This document shows, piece by piece, positions 10,557 to 20,969 of a stretch of DNA of 64,000 nt; the stretch's first letter is position 1; each line of letters starts with the position of its first letter. The stretch is from positions 64,339-128,338 of the forward strand of contig CAKOGP040002358.1 in the NCBI GenBank assembly GCA_933822405.4. The letters are read 5' to 3'. Below the pieces are notes generated by a model. The model made no database searches. It worked only from the letters and a program-made list of their open reading frames with translations, and had not been told where the DNA came from. Source of the stretch: Cylindrotheca closterium. Taxonomy: Eukaryota; Bacillariophyta; Bacillariophyceae; Bacillariales; Bacillariaceae. The translations under genes were made by a program, and so were the position numbers.

Positions 10557-10958
10557 ATGAAATTCTTTACACCAACCAATACACCAACTAGACCAAACAT
10601 CAACATGACCAACACTATTATCAACTACATCAACTACATCACTACCATCATCGTCAATCAAGAATACATCATTCAAGCAGGCATCAGCTTCTTTCGATTG
10701 CCTTTGATCGTCACTCAAACCGTTCGAGAAACCGCCATCGCAGCTGGTTTGGTTTGTGCGACGGCGCTATTGTTACTTCGGAACATGGCGCTCGACCTAT
10801 ACCGAAGCTATCAAGGATTTTTCAAGCAACAGAGCTGCAACCGACAACAGCCTCCTTGCTTGAGAGTTACGGGAGCTGTAGCTTCCCGCCCACCGGGTGA
10901 CTTGTCTCGTCGACCAGTTGGACTTACAAAAAAGGCAATCGTCATCATTATATATTGA
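10557..10958 (+). CDS. Small hypothetical protein with one membrane segment
   Basis: Open frame of 133 codons from ATG 10557. The N-terminus is Thr/Pro/Asn-rich (TPTNTPTRPN). Residues around 72-85 (AIAAGLVCATALLLL) form a likely membrane helix, and the tail is basic. The N-terminal nucleotide sequence resembles the start of the duplicated genes at 49616 and 54109 (CACCAACTA repeats, then ATGACCA-CACTATTATCAAC), so it may be a remnant of that family rather than an independent gene. No recognised domain. A second overlapping frame (10897-11259) is about as long, which lowers confidence. Confidence 0.3.
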   Translation: MKFFTPTNTPTRPNINMTNTIINYINYITTIIVNQEYIIQAGISFFRLPLIVTQTVRETAIAAGLVCATALLLLRNMALDLYRSYQGFFKQQSCNRQQPPCLRVTGAVASRPPGDLSRRPVGLTKKAIVIIIY

Positions 10959-11826
10959 TTCATTCCAACCAAGCCAATTGCATTTTTGTACAAAATGTAC
11001 CGGTAGAGATGTGCCATCACTAAGCTATGGACTCCCCGTGGCAAGATGGGCCTCCCCTAAATACATGAAGTATCTTTGGGGTTTGGAAATTTACATCGCA
11101 CTTCCCATTTTGTCCAAAACGTTGAAAGAGACATTCATTGCACCTTTTCCTAGTATTGTACGAGTGCTTTGGTTGATGGCAATTGCAATTCAAGAAGAGA
11201 CAGCGCACGTGGAAAAGAATACATTAAAGTACAGAATTTGGTTGGTTGTTCGTCTGTAATCGTCCCAACAGCAGTATGTCATTGCCATCATTAGAACGAC
11301 AAAATCTCGGTCTAATTTTCGCTATAATTTTAGATCCAGATAGTCGCAAACGGAGCCCTTACGTAGTGCCATAGGTCAATTGCTTCGTTTGGTGGGGTGT
11401 TGTTACTATCGAAGAGAATTATGTTGACGTCCCAATGATATTATATTTTGCCAACAGTATAATGACAAAATATCAGTCGGTCAGAATAAAAGGCAGAATT
11501 GAAGGCCAAAGAGGCCAAAGAGACGAAAATGTAGGTCTTCTGTAGGATGATAGATTCTGTAGAAATCTAGAATAATGATTGCGTGATCGGAGAAATGATT
11601 TCAGACCTGAGAGTAGTGGAGAAGAACAAAAATGAGATCAAAGTAGTGGATTCATTCATTCGCATCGAATCCATGATCTGCAACGTGGCACGCGCGAGCG
11701 CGCCATCTTCATCTTTTCCGTACCAGACACGCGGCATTATAAAATATTTGAACATACAGTGTCCTACCGGTACCAGTACCGGTATACCAATATACTGTAC
11801 ACGACAATAAAATCATACTAATAACG
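10959..11826. other. Intergenic with shared promoter-like block
   Basis: No supported gene. The 3' part (11632-11713) repeats the block seen at 8707. The last 70 bases hold closely spaced TACCGGTA-type palindromes (11764-11782) just before the HAD gene start. Confidence 0.5.
11632..11713 (+). promoter_or_regulatory. Shared upstream element, copy 2
   Basis: Same ordered blocks as 8707-8776: ATGAGATCAAA, ATCTGCAACGTG, GCGCGAGCGC and CCATCTTCA, with a longer spacer between the first two. It ends 113 bp upstream of the HAD phosphatase start codon. Confidence 0.5.
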
Positions 11827-12825
11827 ATGATGCAATCAACGAAGAATAAGAATAATGATGACGATGAAAGAATAAGAAGAATAGCCGCCTTTTTTGACTT
11901 TGACAAGACCTTGATTGCCTTGGATTCCGCTGGCAAGGAAGCCACGACAGTGCTGGCCACCAAGTATGATGCGTATCACCATTATCCACTGCTGTGGACC
12001 GGATTGATTGTGTGTACCCTCTTGAATCCATTGGTGGAACGCAATTACATGCAAACGGAAACCTTGAATTTGATTTATTATTATTGTTGTTATCGCAACT
12101 TGTCCGTAAACGAACTCCAAGGTCATGCGCAAGACTTGTATCTTCGTTTGTTGAAGCCAGCTGTGTATCAGGAAATCTTAAACGAAATGCAAGAACATCA
12201 ACGCAAGGGACACCTCGTGGTGTTATTGTCGGCTACCAGTGAACATTTGATCGAACCATTTGCCAAGGAATACAAGGTGGATGTTTGTATTTCCACCAAG
12301 ATAATAAAGAAGCAGACGGTTCATTCGAAACGGAAACGAACGAAAGGGGACAACAATAACAACAATAATGACAATGATGATAGTGATGATAGTGATGATG
12401 ATGATGATGATGATGCGCAGTATTATTACACAGGAGTAGTGGATGGCAAGGTTTGTTGTCAAAAGACCAAGTCAGATCACGTCCATCGCCTAGCCCAAGA
12501 ATATAATTTGAATTTGCAAAAGTCATTTGCCTATTCGGACCATCATCATGATATTCCGTTGTTGGAATCAGTGGGCAATCCTTCCGTCGTGCATCCCACT
12601 TCCTTGTTGGAGCAAGAAGCCAAGAAAAGAGATTGGCCCATTTTGCGACCCATCATACCCGAGATAGTTATTGCCATGGAAGAAGCAAAACAGAAGACGA
12701 AGAAGACGAAGGATGAAGAGCAGGATTCATCCTTGCCAAAGACTATGATTTTGTTTGGCATTGGCATTCTTGGTTTGGGAACAGTTATAGTAGGACTGGG
12801 CCTTCCGCTTATTCGCAGTCAATAA
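11827..12825 (+). CDS. HAD-superfamily phosphatase (SerB-like), C-terminal anchor
   Basis: Single exon, 332 residues. HAD motif I is FFDFDKTLI with nucleophile D24 and acid/base D26. Motif II is LLSATSEHL (S135). A motif III Lys lies in QKTKSDH (212-218). Motif IV is AYSDHHHDIPLLESVG with D238 and D242. This is the HAD-IB phosphoserine-phosphatase-like layout, as in bacterial hydrolases whose C-terminal ends in a DWPIL-type motif (269-273 here). A low-complexity insert of Asn/Asp/Ser (175-196) interrupts the core between motifs II and III. Residues 307-326 form a hydrophobic helix at the very C-terminus, suggesting a tail-anchored membrane enzyme. The substrate is unknown: a phosphomonoester, perhaps a lipid-linked one given the anchor. 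Confidence 0.82.
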   Translation: MMQSTKNKNNDDDERIRRIAAFFDFDKTLIALDSAGKEATTVLATKYDAYHHYPLLWTGLIVCTLLNPLVERNYMQTETLNLIYYYCCYRNLSVNELQGHAQDLYLRLLKPAVYQEILNEMQEHQRKGHLVVLLSATSEHLIEPFAKEYKVDVCISTKIIKKQTVHSKRKRTKGDNNNNNNDNDDSDDSDDDDDDDAQYYYTGVVDGKVCCQKTKSDHVHRLAQEYNLNLQKSFAYSDHHHDIPLLESVGNPSVVHPTSLLEQEAKKRDWPILRPIIPEIVIAMEEAKQKTKKTKDEEQDSSLPKTMILFGIGILGLGTVIVGLGLPLIRSQ

Positions 12826-13325
12826 GATTGTTGTAAGGGGCCGTCGCCCTAGAACTTTGATACCATGTACCATGTACAGTACCGGTATGTATATAGAAGA
12901 TATTATCACTAGCAATATAACCAAAATAAAATGTAAATGAGAAAAATAAAGATCTGACTGCTGACGACGAGTGTCGGTAGAACCAATCATCAGCTAGGTA
13001 TATAGAGCAATATATATAATATTCAAAGCAAGCCATAAATTTCAAACATGTTAGTTGTCATTATTATTGCAATACTTTTTGTAAAACCATACTATAAACA
13101 TTAGGTACAGTCGTCCTAATACCCCATACACGCATCGTTTCATAAATGTAATGTAATACCACATTCCAGTTCCCATGCATAGATCATCCTACGAAATCTC
13201 GTGACTTTGGTGCTGTTCTTGTTCTTGTTGGTCATTGTCCATTATCCATTATCATAGTTTTTTCTGCACTCATCGCTTGTATCCACTCTCCAAAATCCTC
13301 CCTCCCTCCCTTACTCACTCGCTCA
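12826..13325. other. Intergenic between convergent genes
   Basis: 3' flanks of the HAD gene and of the minus-strand membrane protein. A+T-rich, with one ACCGGTA palindrome near 12891. No gene seen. Confidence 0.5.
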
Positions 13326-14102
13326 TTACTTGAGAACGACGTACAACACCAACGCCAGAATACCCAAACACAAAAATACAGCGACCTTGACCAAGATTGG
13401 TTTGTATACCATATCACATTCGCTATTGGCATCCAGCTGTCGCGAATCCTTGAAATTACGACGTTTGTAACTATTATTATAATCATCATTGGTAATAGTC
13501 GTCGAAGGTGTGTTGGGAGTGGTCAAGTTGCCTGACATGTCGAGAATCCGGACCGACTTTTTGGGTTTGACCACGTTTGGCATTGGTCCTCCGCCAGCTT
13601 CCTCATCATTTTGGTTGCTGTTCTTATTGTCCTTTTGCTTCTTGATGCGAGCAATGACCAGGACGGTCAGAAAGAATCCAATCAGACTTTTGGAAAGTTG
13701 TCGAAAGGGAGAGGACCAATTGTTTTGAGACGAATGCTGGGATTCAGAAACGGCGGTTGTTGTTCTTCTGCTTCCTTTAGTATTTGTCGTGTTGGTGTTG
13801 GTGTCGGTGTCGGTGTCGGTGTTAGTCATATTCCTTGTGGGTGATTTCAAGCTGCTTTTTGGCATATTTTGCTTTGTTTGGTTCATCGTTGTGGCAGTCG
13901 TAGGTTTCGCTTCATTATTGTTGTTGTTGTTGTTGTTGTTGTTTATGTCGTTAGTCTTGTGGAGAGTGATGATGAAATTGGCATTGTCACTTTTACTTTC
14001 ACTGTCACTGTCATCGTTGGCATGGTTTGGTTTCGGTGCTTCAGCATCATAAGACTCCTCTTGCGGAGCTGATTCGGGGACTTGAACGGCATTCTGAGAC
14101 AT
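13326..14102 (-). CDS. Two-helix membrane protein, low-complexity N-terminus
   Basis: 258 residues, single exon, ATG at 14102. The N-terminal 130 residues are Ser/Asp/Asn/Thr-rich, with a poly-Asn run (54-63) and an alternating Asp/Asn-Thr run (95-107). Two hydrophobic segments are visible: residues 137-152 (SKSLIGFFLTVLVIARI) and the C-terminal 236-257 (KPILVKVAVFLCLGILALVL). Between them is a basic/polar loop containing KPKKSVRILD. No recognised domain. Likely a small membrane protein with a large disordered cytosolic region. The clean single frame and paired helices support it as a real gene. Confidence 0.6.
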   Translation of the reverse strand: MSQNAVQVPESAPQEESYDAEAPKPNHANDDSDSESKSDNANFIITLHKTNDINNNNNNNNNNEAKPTTATTMNQTKQNMPKSSLKSPTRNMTNTDTDTDTNTNTTNTKGSRRTTTAVSESQHSSQNNWSSPFRQLSKSLIGFFLTVLVIARIKKQKDNKNSNQNDEEAGGGPMPNVVKPKKSVRILDMSGNLTTPNTPSTTITNDDYNNSYKRRNFKDSRQLDANSECDMVYKPILVKVAVFLCLGILALVLYVVLK

Positions 14103-14863
14103 GGTGGTTATATTGGATGAGCAATGCGATGTATAACGCGGGTCAAGATTGATTGATTCTTTGCGTGCTTGTTTGCTTGCTTGCTTTTATATTGATTCAA
14201 TCTATATACCGTATTATACCGGAACAAGAAGTAGCTATATCTAGCCTACTGTATGTTGTGATTGTGCAACTGCGTACTCTTCGTGGTGTTGTAGCTTGAG
14301 TGAGAAACGTGATTTGTTTCGTTCTCTCTCTCTTTATATTATAGTATTATTGTAACGATCGAGACAACAACAAAATACATAAACCGCCCAATCGCATCAC
14401 ACTTTTTAATTAAAATTGCGTTGATGAGAAGATGATATAAGAGTTTTGAATGCGGTTTTGGAGTGTGTGGGTGGGGGAGCGTTTCGTGTCGAAAAGGCAA
14501 AGATATCACACGCAAATACTTTTGATGCGACAATAAAAAGACCCGTAATTGACGCTGTACTAAAATCTAATTGGTCACTCATTCCCGATTTGTCTAGTGG
14601 AACTTTTCGCTCCTTGATTTTATGTTCATCATCGCATCATTCGTTCAGTATTATTGCGGTGGAAGCATTAGTATACATCGCGTCACGATTGCATTATTAT
14701 TCTCTGCCCGTAATCATCTCCTATATACTCCCACAATAACATCATGCAATCGGAGGCGGCTGACCTGTCCATTGGGGCTCTGCTCATGCATCTCTTCCCT
14801 TGTCGACCAGAACACGAACACGAACACGAACACGAACTTCCATATATTATCTATTATCCATCA
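14103..14863. other. Intergenic region
   Basis: No supported gene. It contains an ACACGA microsatellite (about 14812-14836) next to the 3' end of the binding-protein gene, a TC run near 14321, and the promoter side of the membrane-protein gene. Confidence 0.5.
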
Positions 14864-17619
14864 TCATTTGAATGATGGTGCCGTTCCCGGAGAAGCACAT
14901 AGCTGAGGCCCATCCAAACGATTCAGCAGATTCAGACCATCGCGGACGACGAGTCCATCCAAGTTTCGAGAAAACATTTCGCCATAATTGCCACTTTCTC
15001 GTACGGAATTCTGCCAGATGCCAGTTAGCTCACTTCCAAACAAGTTCGTGGTGGGCATCTCAATCGAGGTATCCTTGGCAATGCCCTTCTCTTCTGCATT
15101 GAACAAACCGTAAATGATCCAGCGGATCAAATCGGAAAACTGTTGGTCATCGGACCGATGCATCAAACTCAAAGGTTCCTTCGTATGCTGTTCGGTTCCC
15201 ACAAAGTAATCCTGCAGCGACTTCAATGATGGATCCAGCTTGTGGGATTCGTATACGATGGAATTGCACTCTCTAGCCAGATGTTTCTCCATTGCTTCCG
15301 CTCGGATGTGGTCAACAAAATATTAGCTGAAGGAACACTCATGGCTGCAACCGCATCGAGCCAAGTCGTCAGTTCGGGAACACAAATCAACGTGTCGGCA
15401 CAGGTTTCATCAAAGAACAAGTTGGCAGCACATCGACCATGTGGCTCGTATCCCGCTACTATCATGCCATCGTAAAAGTACGGCGGGGAAAAGTCAAAGG
15501 CAAATCCTCCACTGCTGGAATGCTTGATTTCTCGTTCCAGCGTGCGAGTTCTACCGGCAGCAACGTCGATCCTTCCAGATTTGACACCAGTAAAGACTTC
15601 ACTGTTGGTGACGGCAACAAAATCAACCTTGGCGGGACCATTGAAAATAGCAGCCGCTACGGCCCGACAAATAATGTCGACTTCAAAGCCCATCCAGCGG
15701 TTGGTCTGCTCGTTGAATTCGGCAAATCCCTTGGCGGGGGACACGGAAACATACCAGGGCACCTCGTTGAATGATTCATTCGTTCGATATGTCCTCCTGA
15801 GACTGGTCGATCACCGAGATCTCCATAGGCACCAAAATCCATCGACACAATCAGACCACTCGTTCGGTCACATACATGATTCATGGCAGGTCGTGAAAAG
15901 GGCATGTGGTCTTGGTCCAGATTTCACCAATGTTTCCATTGGCACCCACTGCGGATTGAAACAAATTGTCGAACCTGTATCGGGCATTATTGTCGTTGAA
16001 GACGCTTGTTGATTTCATCAATCCTGCGCTGGGCTGGGGTGATTCCTGATTCTTCTGCCTCTACCAAAGCTTCAAAGATCCACGACGTCATTTTGGTCCA
16101 CTGGCGATCAGAAGATCGCGTCATCCAAGTTTCAAAACTCTTGGAATGCATTCGACTTCCCAAAGCGTAACCAAGAAAACTTGAGTTGTATCCAAGACGC
16201 TCCACATTTTCTTGGACGACTTCAAATCGTGTGGCGCCAAAGACATTGCAAAGACCTTCTCCAAGAGCGGGCACCGATCCGGTAATACCTTCGGTTCCTA
16301 CAACACTTTCGGGAGGGAAAATGTCCGCCACCACGTCGTACCAAGACGACGACGAGCTAATGCAAACTTTGACTCCTTGGCAGGAAGGAGAAATGTAGTC
16401 AGAACTGTCGGCGCATTCCACAAATCGAGGAATCCCGGCAAAGGTCAAACCGGCAAAGTAATAGGGCATGGAAGCAAATGAGAAGGACGATTGGGACTTT
16501 TTCTGACAATATGGGTTGGTTGGTTGATTGACATTCAAACGAGAAGAGCATAATTGTTAGACATGAAAGGAAATTGCGGCACTGCCACCGTCACCACCAA
16601 GCACCAGAGATTGACTTACCTCGTAAATATCACGATTGGCAAGAAAGTCCGACCCAAAGATAATATCGAATTTGCCATCATTGATTGCAGTGTTGTGCTC
16701 TCTTCGTCGTCCTCCCCATCACTCTCAGTTGGTGCCACTATCATTTGGTATGTACCTGCCCAAGTGCGTGATCCTCCGACATTGTGCAATGGATCCACCT
16801 CAAGCTTTTCGCACGGCATGAAGTAGTCGCATCGGTAGCCATACCAGCCACCTTCGCAGGCGCACCGGTTGTTCTGAATCCAAGAAGGAATACAATGTTA
16901 GACAAAATATTGATGTTGAATTAAGATTGATGTTGGATTGCATCCATTGAACTCGTGCCTATCATGTCAGTCTAAAGGCAAATGATACTACCTACCACAC
17001 ATTTCCCTCGAGCTCCGCCACCGCAAAAGTTCTCGTCGTACTTGCAATCGTAACATTCCAAAGTGAAATGGGGTACTGGTAGTTGTCTTCGGTCCCCCAC
17101 CTTGATGCTCCAAGTTTCGCTGCCTTTCACCGACTCCATGATATTGTACGAGGTCTCTGCCAACACATCCGTTTCTGGGGAACCTGTGATCCAATTAGCG
17201 CAATTGAATTGTCCGTCCTCATCGAATGCAAAGACCCAAGCCGAAATGTCCTCGCAAAAGAAGAACCGACTGCCATGTCCACTCTCCACATACGTCGCTC
17301 GCTCACAGAAAGTGTCGTCGCCTTCGCCGCATCTTGAATCGTATAGGCCACTAAAGGTTGCCAATCCTGGATGATAAATGTCATTGAATTGGACAAAGAT
17401 GGTATCGCAAACGAAGGTTCCCGTTCGCTGCCAATAACAGTTGATGGCCCATCCTACTAGCATGATGAAATATACAATGAGGATGAAGAGAAAGCGAGGG
17501 AATCGGTTGTAGCATATGTTCCGTTGCTCTTCCCCAAACTTTTGCTGTTCCCTTTCAGTAGTTCCAAACGAGGGGACCGAAAAGTTATCATAGTTTTCAA
17601 TCTCTTCTTGTTCTGTCAT
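14864..17619 (-). pseudogene. Frameshifted membrane protein with EGF-like and tandem amino-acid-binding domains
   Basis: Minus-strand gene. Exons with matching phases: 17619-16996, 16873-16756, 16699-16620, then from 16502 on. Exon 1 gives a cytosolic acidic tail, a membrane helix (about residues 37-61) and a Cys-rich extracellular part. Exon 2 opens with an EGF-like piece (CACEGGWYGYRC). The rest matches the SBP_bac_3/AapJ type of periplasmic amino-acid-binding protein, twice. Domain 1 contains GKFDIIFGSDF and later VGANGNIGEIW. Domain 2 contains GFEVDIICRAVAAAIF, GRIDVAAGRTRTLEREI, RSDDQQFSDLIRWIIYGLFN and SGNYGEMFSRNL. The domain order is clear, but the frame changes by single bases near 16035, 15900, 15785 and 15325, so no single product can be read. 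Either it is a young pseudogene or the assembly has indel errors. An intact version would be a surface protein binding amino acids. The ATG at 17619 may not be the true start: the same frame is open upstream to about 17785. Confidence 0.65.
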
Positions 17620-18316
17620 CTCCAGATCCAGCGTGAGATCTTCAATGAAAGCATGCGGATTCCCGACATGCTTCTTGGATTTCTTCTTGACGTGTAATTG
17701 ACGATTGCGGCGTTTCTGGCGTTTATTATAGTTTCGATTATTCGTTGCAAATTGGATTGTGTCAATAGCAGGCGCGACGGGGCTTCAAGCGCAACGATAT
17801 GATAAATGCATAGCAACCAAGGTTCACCATGCTTCTCTCGTCGTTAACTCCCAAAATTAAAAGCATTCGACCTGCCTGGTACTGTAGCTGGTACTTGCTC
17901 GAGGTACCAGACTAGTGCGTACCAGGTACTATTCATCATGTCGTATCCTTACCGGTACGATATTCATTACTTCGCAGAACCCTGGTGGAATGGCTTTCAA
18001 AATAGCCTATGTTGAGTCAGTCAAGAGTACAATTTGCGCAAACAGGACATGGTTGCTCTCAGGCCTGGTCTTTCATTCATGTGCAATTGAAGCTGCGATG
18101 ATGATGTTGTCGCTTATATCCTTCTCCGATTCTCCCTAATACACGACAATTCGAATTATTTAATTAATTGTTTGCTTCGATTCGATTCGATTCATTCGAC
18201 CGCTGTGACCCATTCGATCAAAGATAAAGACTCATTCGATTGATTCATTCGATCACGCGATCCAAAATACGAGTACTCGTATATAATACGCACACAAAGA
18301 CTTGAGACACGATTGG
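17620..18316. other. Intergenic between divergent genes
   Basis: About 700 bp between the binding-protein gene (minus) and the LRR/ankyrin gene (plus). It contains a TACCGGTA palindrome near 17950 and repeated ATTCGATTCGA-type motifs around 18178-18255 just upstream of the plus-strand gene. The part adjoining 17619 (to about 17785) is open in the frame of the minus gene and could be coding. Confidence 0.5.
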
Positions 18317-20224
18317 ATGATTGGATTGGAACGCAGAAGAATATACTCGCACACTGTATCACGACACGGAAATATAAAACAATACAGTGTCTCAGCTTTC
18401 ATGATGAAGACATCATCCTTGCAGTCTTCAGCTGATTCGTTTCCTTCGATAGATGATCAGTCCAAAGACGTATTCATTTACCTTGGAGAAAATATAGAAG
18501 AGCAGATTGGAGGACTGTCATCAGCAACGAAGAATCATCATGATCGTCCAAATAAGAGACAATCATTCCTGTTGCCAAGAAGAAGCAGCAAGGTCCCGAA
18601 GGATGTCGTCAAGGTTCTGATTCATCCATGGGTCAAAGTCATTCCCAGTGGTACCTTTTCGAACTGTGGCCGTCTACGAGAGATACAATTTGGGTTTGCA
18701 ACAAGTAACAAAAATGATGGATTTAGTGACACGAAGAATGCTGATGGTGGTGATAGTAATAGTAGCAGAGGCACGAATCATCATCATCATCCTCGGCAGC
18801 AGCAGCATGCTTGTGTTTTGGAAGTTATTGGTGAATCCGCGTTTAGCCATTGTGTCTCGCTGAAGCATGTGGCGTTACCACCATCTCTCAAAAGGATTCA
18901 CAAGAGCGCCTTTGAAGGATGCCTCACTCTAATATCGGTCGAGATGTGTCATGGCCTGACACGAATTGACGATAGGGCGTTTTGCGATTGTTATGGTCTC
19001 AAAAATATCGCTATTCCAGATACTGTGGAGCTGGTGGGAGAGTCGGTGGTGACCATGCGCAAGTATACTGCCACTCTTGATGAAGAAGATGCTGCTACGG
19101 ATGTTAAAACCGGTAGTGGTGACAAAGAAGAAGAAGAAGATGTTCGCCAAACGGAAGATCCAGTGGTGAGGTCTCTGCGGAAACGTTTTCAAGACTTGCC
19201 GATTCACCATCTATGCTATTACTTTCACCAATTATACACGAAGAACTACGATAGCATGGATGAGAAGGATATATCTCGGTTGGTGGAAGATGTTACTAGC
19301 CACGGAAGTGGTGGCAATTCCAAAAGTAGTACGGACTCCTTTGGAATGACGCCCTTGCATCTTTTAGCATGTTCGGCTTGCCCTAATAGTCCAAAGCTGC
19401 TAAAAGTCCTTCTGGATCGCGTCTACGACAACCACGAATCCAACGACAATACCGACTACTCGGTACTGACCAAAGATAGTTGGGGAAACTATCCAATTCA
19501 TTATGCTGTCCGGTGCAATGCCCCAATTGAGGTTGTTCAACTCTTGATTGAAGCTCAGCTTGTCAATCACAATAGTAGTTCGGATACCACCGCCAATGAC
19601 AGCAACAGGGAGCAACCACCTCATTTGCGACATAGACGAAAGGAACCACCGTATTGGAGAGGGCTTTTGGACTTGGCATGTGATTTGGCGTCGTTGCCAG
19701 TGACCAAGTTTCTGATTGAAGCAAGTGTAAAGGATCGTATCGATGGGCTCCAGTGTCCCGCATGGAAAGAAGATGTCCGGAGCATGATTTTCACTTATCA
19801 AGATGAAGAAGAAGACATGTCAGACAGGACGACGAATGCCCTAGAGAACCTACAGTACCAACGACAGCCAAAGCCATTCTTGGCTTCATCGCGATCTCGT
19901 CAGCAACTCGTCAAGGCAGTAGAGAAGCGATTGCAATGGTACAAGTTTCAAGAATCGTTATCGCTTTTGGAATTGAGTGTTTGGAAGGCCACATTAAACA
20001 GCAGTTCCACGGATTATATCATGGAAGAGAATAACAGACAGTCCCGCGAGAACTGTCGAATTCATTGTGGTGCAGAATTCGTCACGATGAATGTATTGGA
20101 TTTTTTGGGTAGTTTTGAAGACCAACAACTGACTGCATGGAAGAAGAAGGAGAAGAAGTGTAGTATTCCGCTACTCCCGACTCCAAATCCATGGGGGACC
20201 GTGCCAGCATTAAGGCATTTGTAG
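18317..20224 (+). CDS. BspA-type LRR plus ankyrin-repeat protein
   Basis: Single exon, 635 residues from the first ATG (18317). ATGs at 18401/18404 are alternatives with no worse context. Residues about 95-245 contain LRR_5 (BspA-like) repeats: IPSGTFSNCGRLREI, VIGESAFSHCVSLKHV, IHKSAFEGCLTLISV, IDDRAFCDCYGLKNI, which follow the SAFxxCxxLxxV pattern. A His-rich, Ser-rich insert splits the first two. Residues about 335-470 hold degenerate ankyrin repeats (DSFGMTPLHLLACSA; DSWGNYPIHYAVRCNAPIEV; RGLLDLACDLASLPVTKFLI). The C-terminal 130 residues contain a charged helix. LRR_5 plus ankyrin is a combination often seen in diatoms, probably a protein-interaction scaffold. No signal peptide or catalytic motif. 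Cytosolic or nuclear location is inferred. Confidence 0.8.
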   Translation: MIGLERRRIYSHTVSRHGNIKQYSVSAFMMKTSSLQSSADSFPSIDDQSKDVFIYLGENIEEQIGGLSSATKNHHDRPNKRQSFLLPRRSSKVPKDVVKVLIHPWVKVIPSGTFSNCGRLREIQFGFATSNKNDGFSDTKNADGGDSNSSRGTNHHHHPRQQQHACVLEVIGESAFSHCVSLKHVALPPSLKRIHKSAFEGCLTLISVEMCHGLTRIDDRAFCDCYGLKNIAIPDTVELVGESVVTMRKYTATLDEEDAATDVKTGSGDKEEEEDVRQTEDPVVRSLRKRFQDLPIHHLCYYFHQLYTKNYDSMDEKDISRLVEDVTSHGSGGNSKSSTDSFGMTPLHLLACSACPNSPKLLKVLLDRVYDNHESNDNTDYSVLTKDSWGNYPIHYAVRCNAPIEVVQLLIEAQLVNHNSSSDTTANDSNREQPPHLRHRRKEPPYWRGLLDLACDLASLPVTKFLIEASVKDRIDGLQCPAWKEDVRSMIFTYQDEEEDMSDRTTNALENLQYQRQPKPFLASSRSRQQLVKAVEKRLQWYKFQESLSLLELSVWKATLNSSSTDYIMEENNRQSRENCRIHCGAEFVTMNVLDFLGSFEDQQLTAWKKKEKKCSIPLLPTPNPWGTVPALRHL

Positions 20225-20969
20225 TATACTAATTACTACTGGTAAGACTGATTGATTTAGTGATGCCTGGAATTTGAAAATTTTATTATATTGCTTTATT
20301 CTGCAGCCATATTAAAATACTGCATGTATAAATATCGCGAATAACAACCATGATAGGAAAACGCAAGAAAGATATACGCCACATCTAATGGAAATAAATA
20401 TAATATAGTGAATCACCACCGTGGCTGAAACAACTACGCTATAACCCTTCAAATACCACTCGACGATGGATAAAAGACTCCCATTTATATGACATCTCTA
20501 TCATCATGTTGACGAAGACGGTTGAATTAACGAATGAATAATAAGTCAAGCAATCAGTATACTTGATGAACAATAATTGCTTGTGGAATCTACATCGTCA
20601 TTACGATTGGCAAGTTTTGGGAATAAGGTAATATGATACGGTCTCGATATGAGACCATATATATGCTGTTTCTCAGATGGACAAAGAATTCCGGATATAA
20701 ATTTCTATGGTGATATTTTTTTAGCGATGGCCAAAAGATGGGGTGAAAAAATCTCCTTTTTCGTGGACTATATGGTCATATTTTAATGAAACAAAAAGTG
20801 ATAATATATATAATCCAACATATTATTTTATATATATATATGTACCACAATTATTCTTCTGCGGACCGAATTGAGTAATACCGCGTGTTGTACGGATGTA
20901 TAGCAAGAAATTCGATCCTTTTTATGCGGAGAAATCGGGAAATAACAAAATACAATACCAAAATATAAT

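Noticed and set aside
10897..11259. 120-codon plus-strand frame overlapping the small hypothetical gene
   Set aside because: No domain, weak start, overlaps the equally weak 10557 frame. Not enough to call.
16030..17374. Plus-strand frames opposite the binding-protein gene
   Set aside because: Antisense shadows. Domain motifs and splice sites are all on the minus strand.
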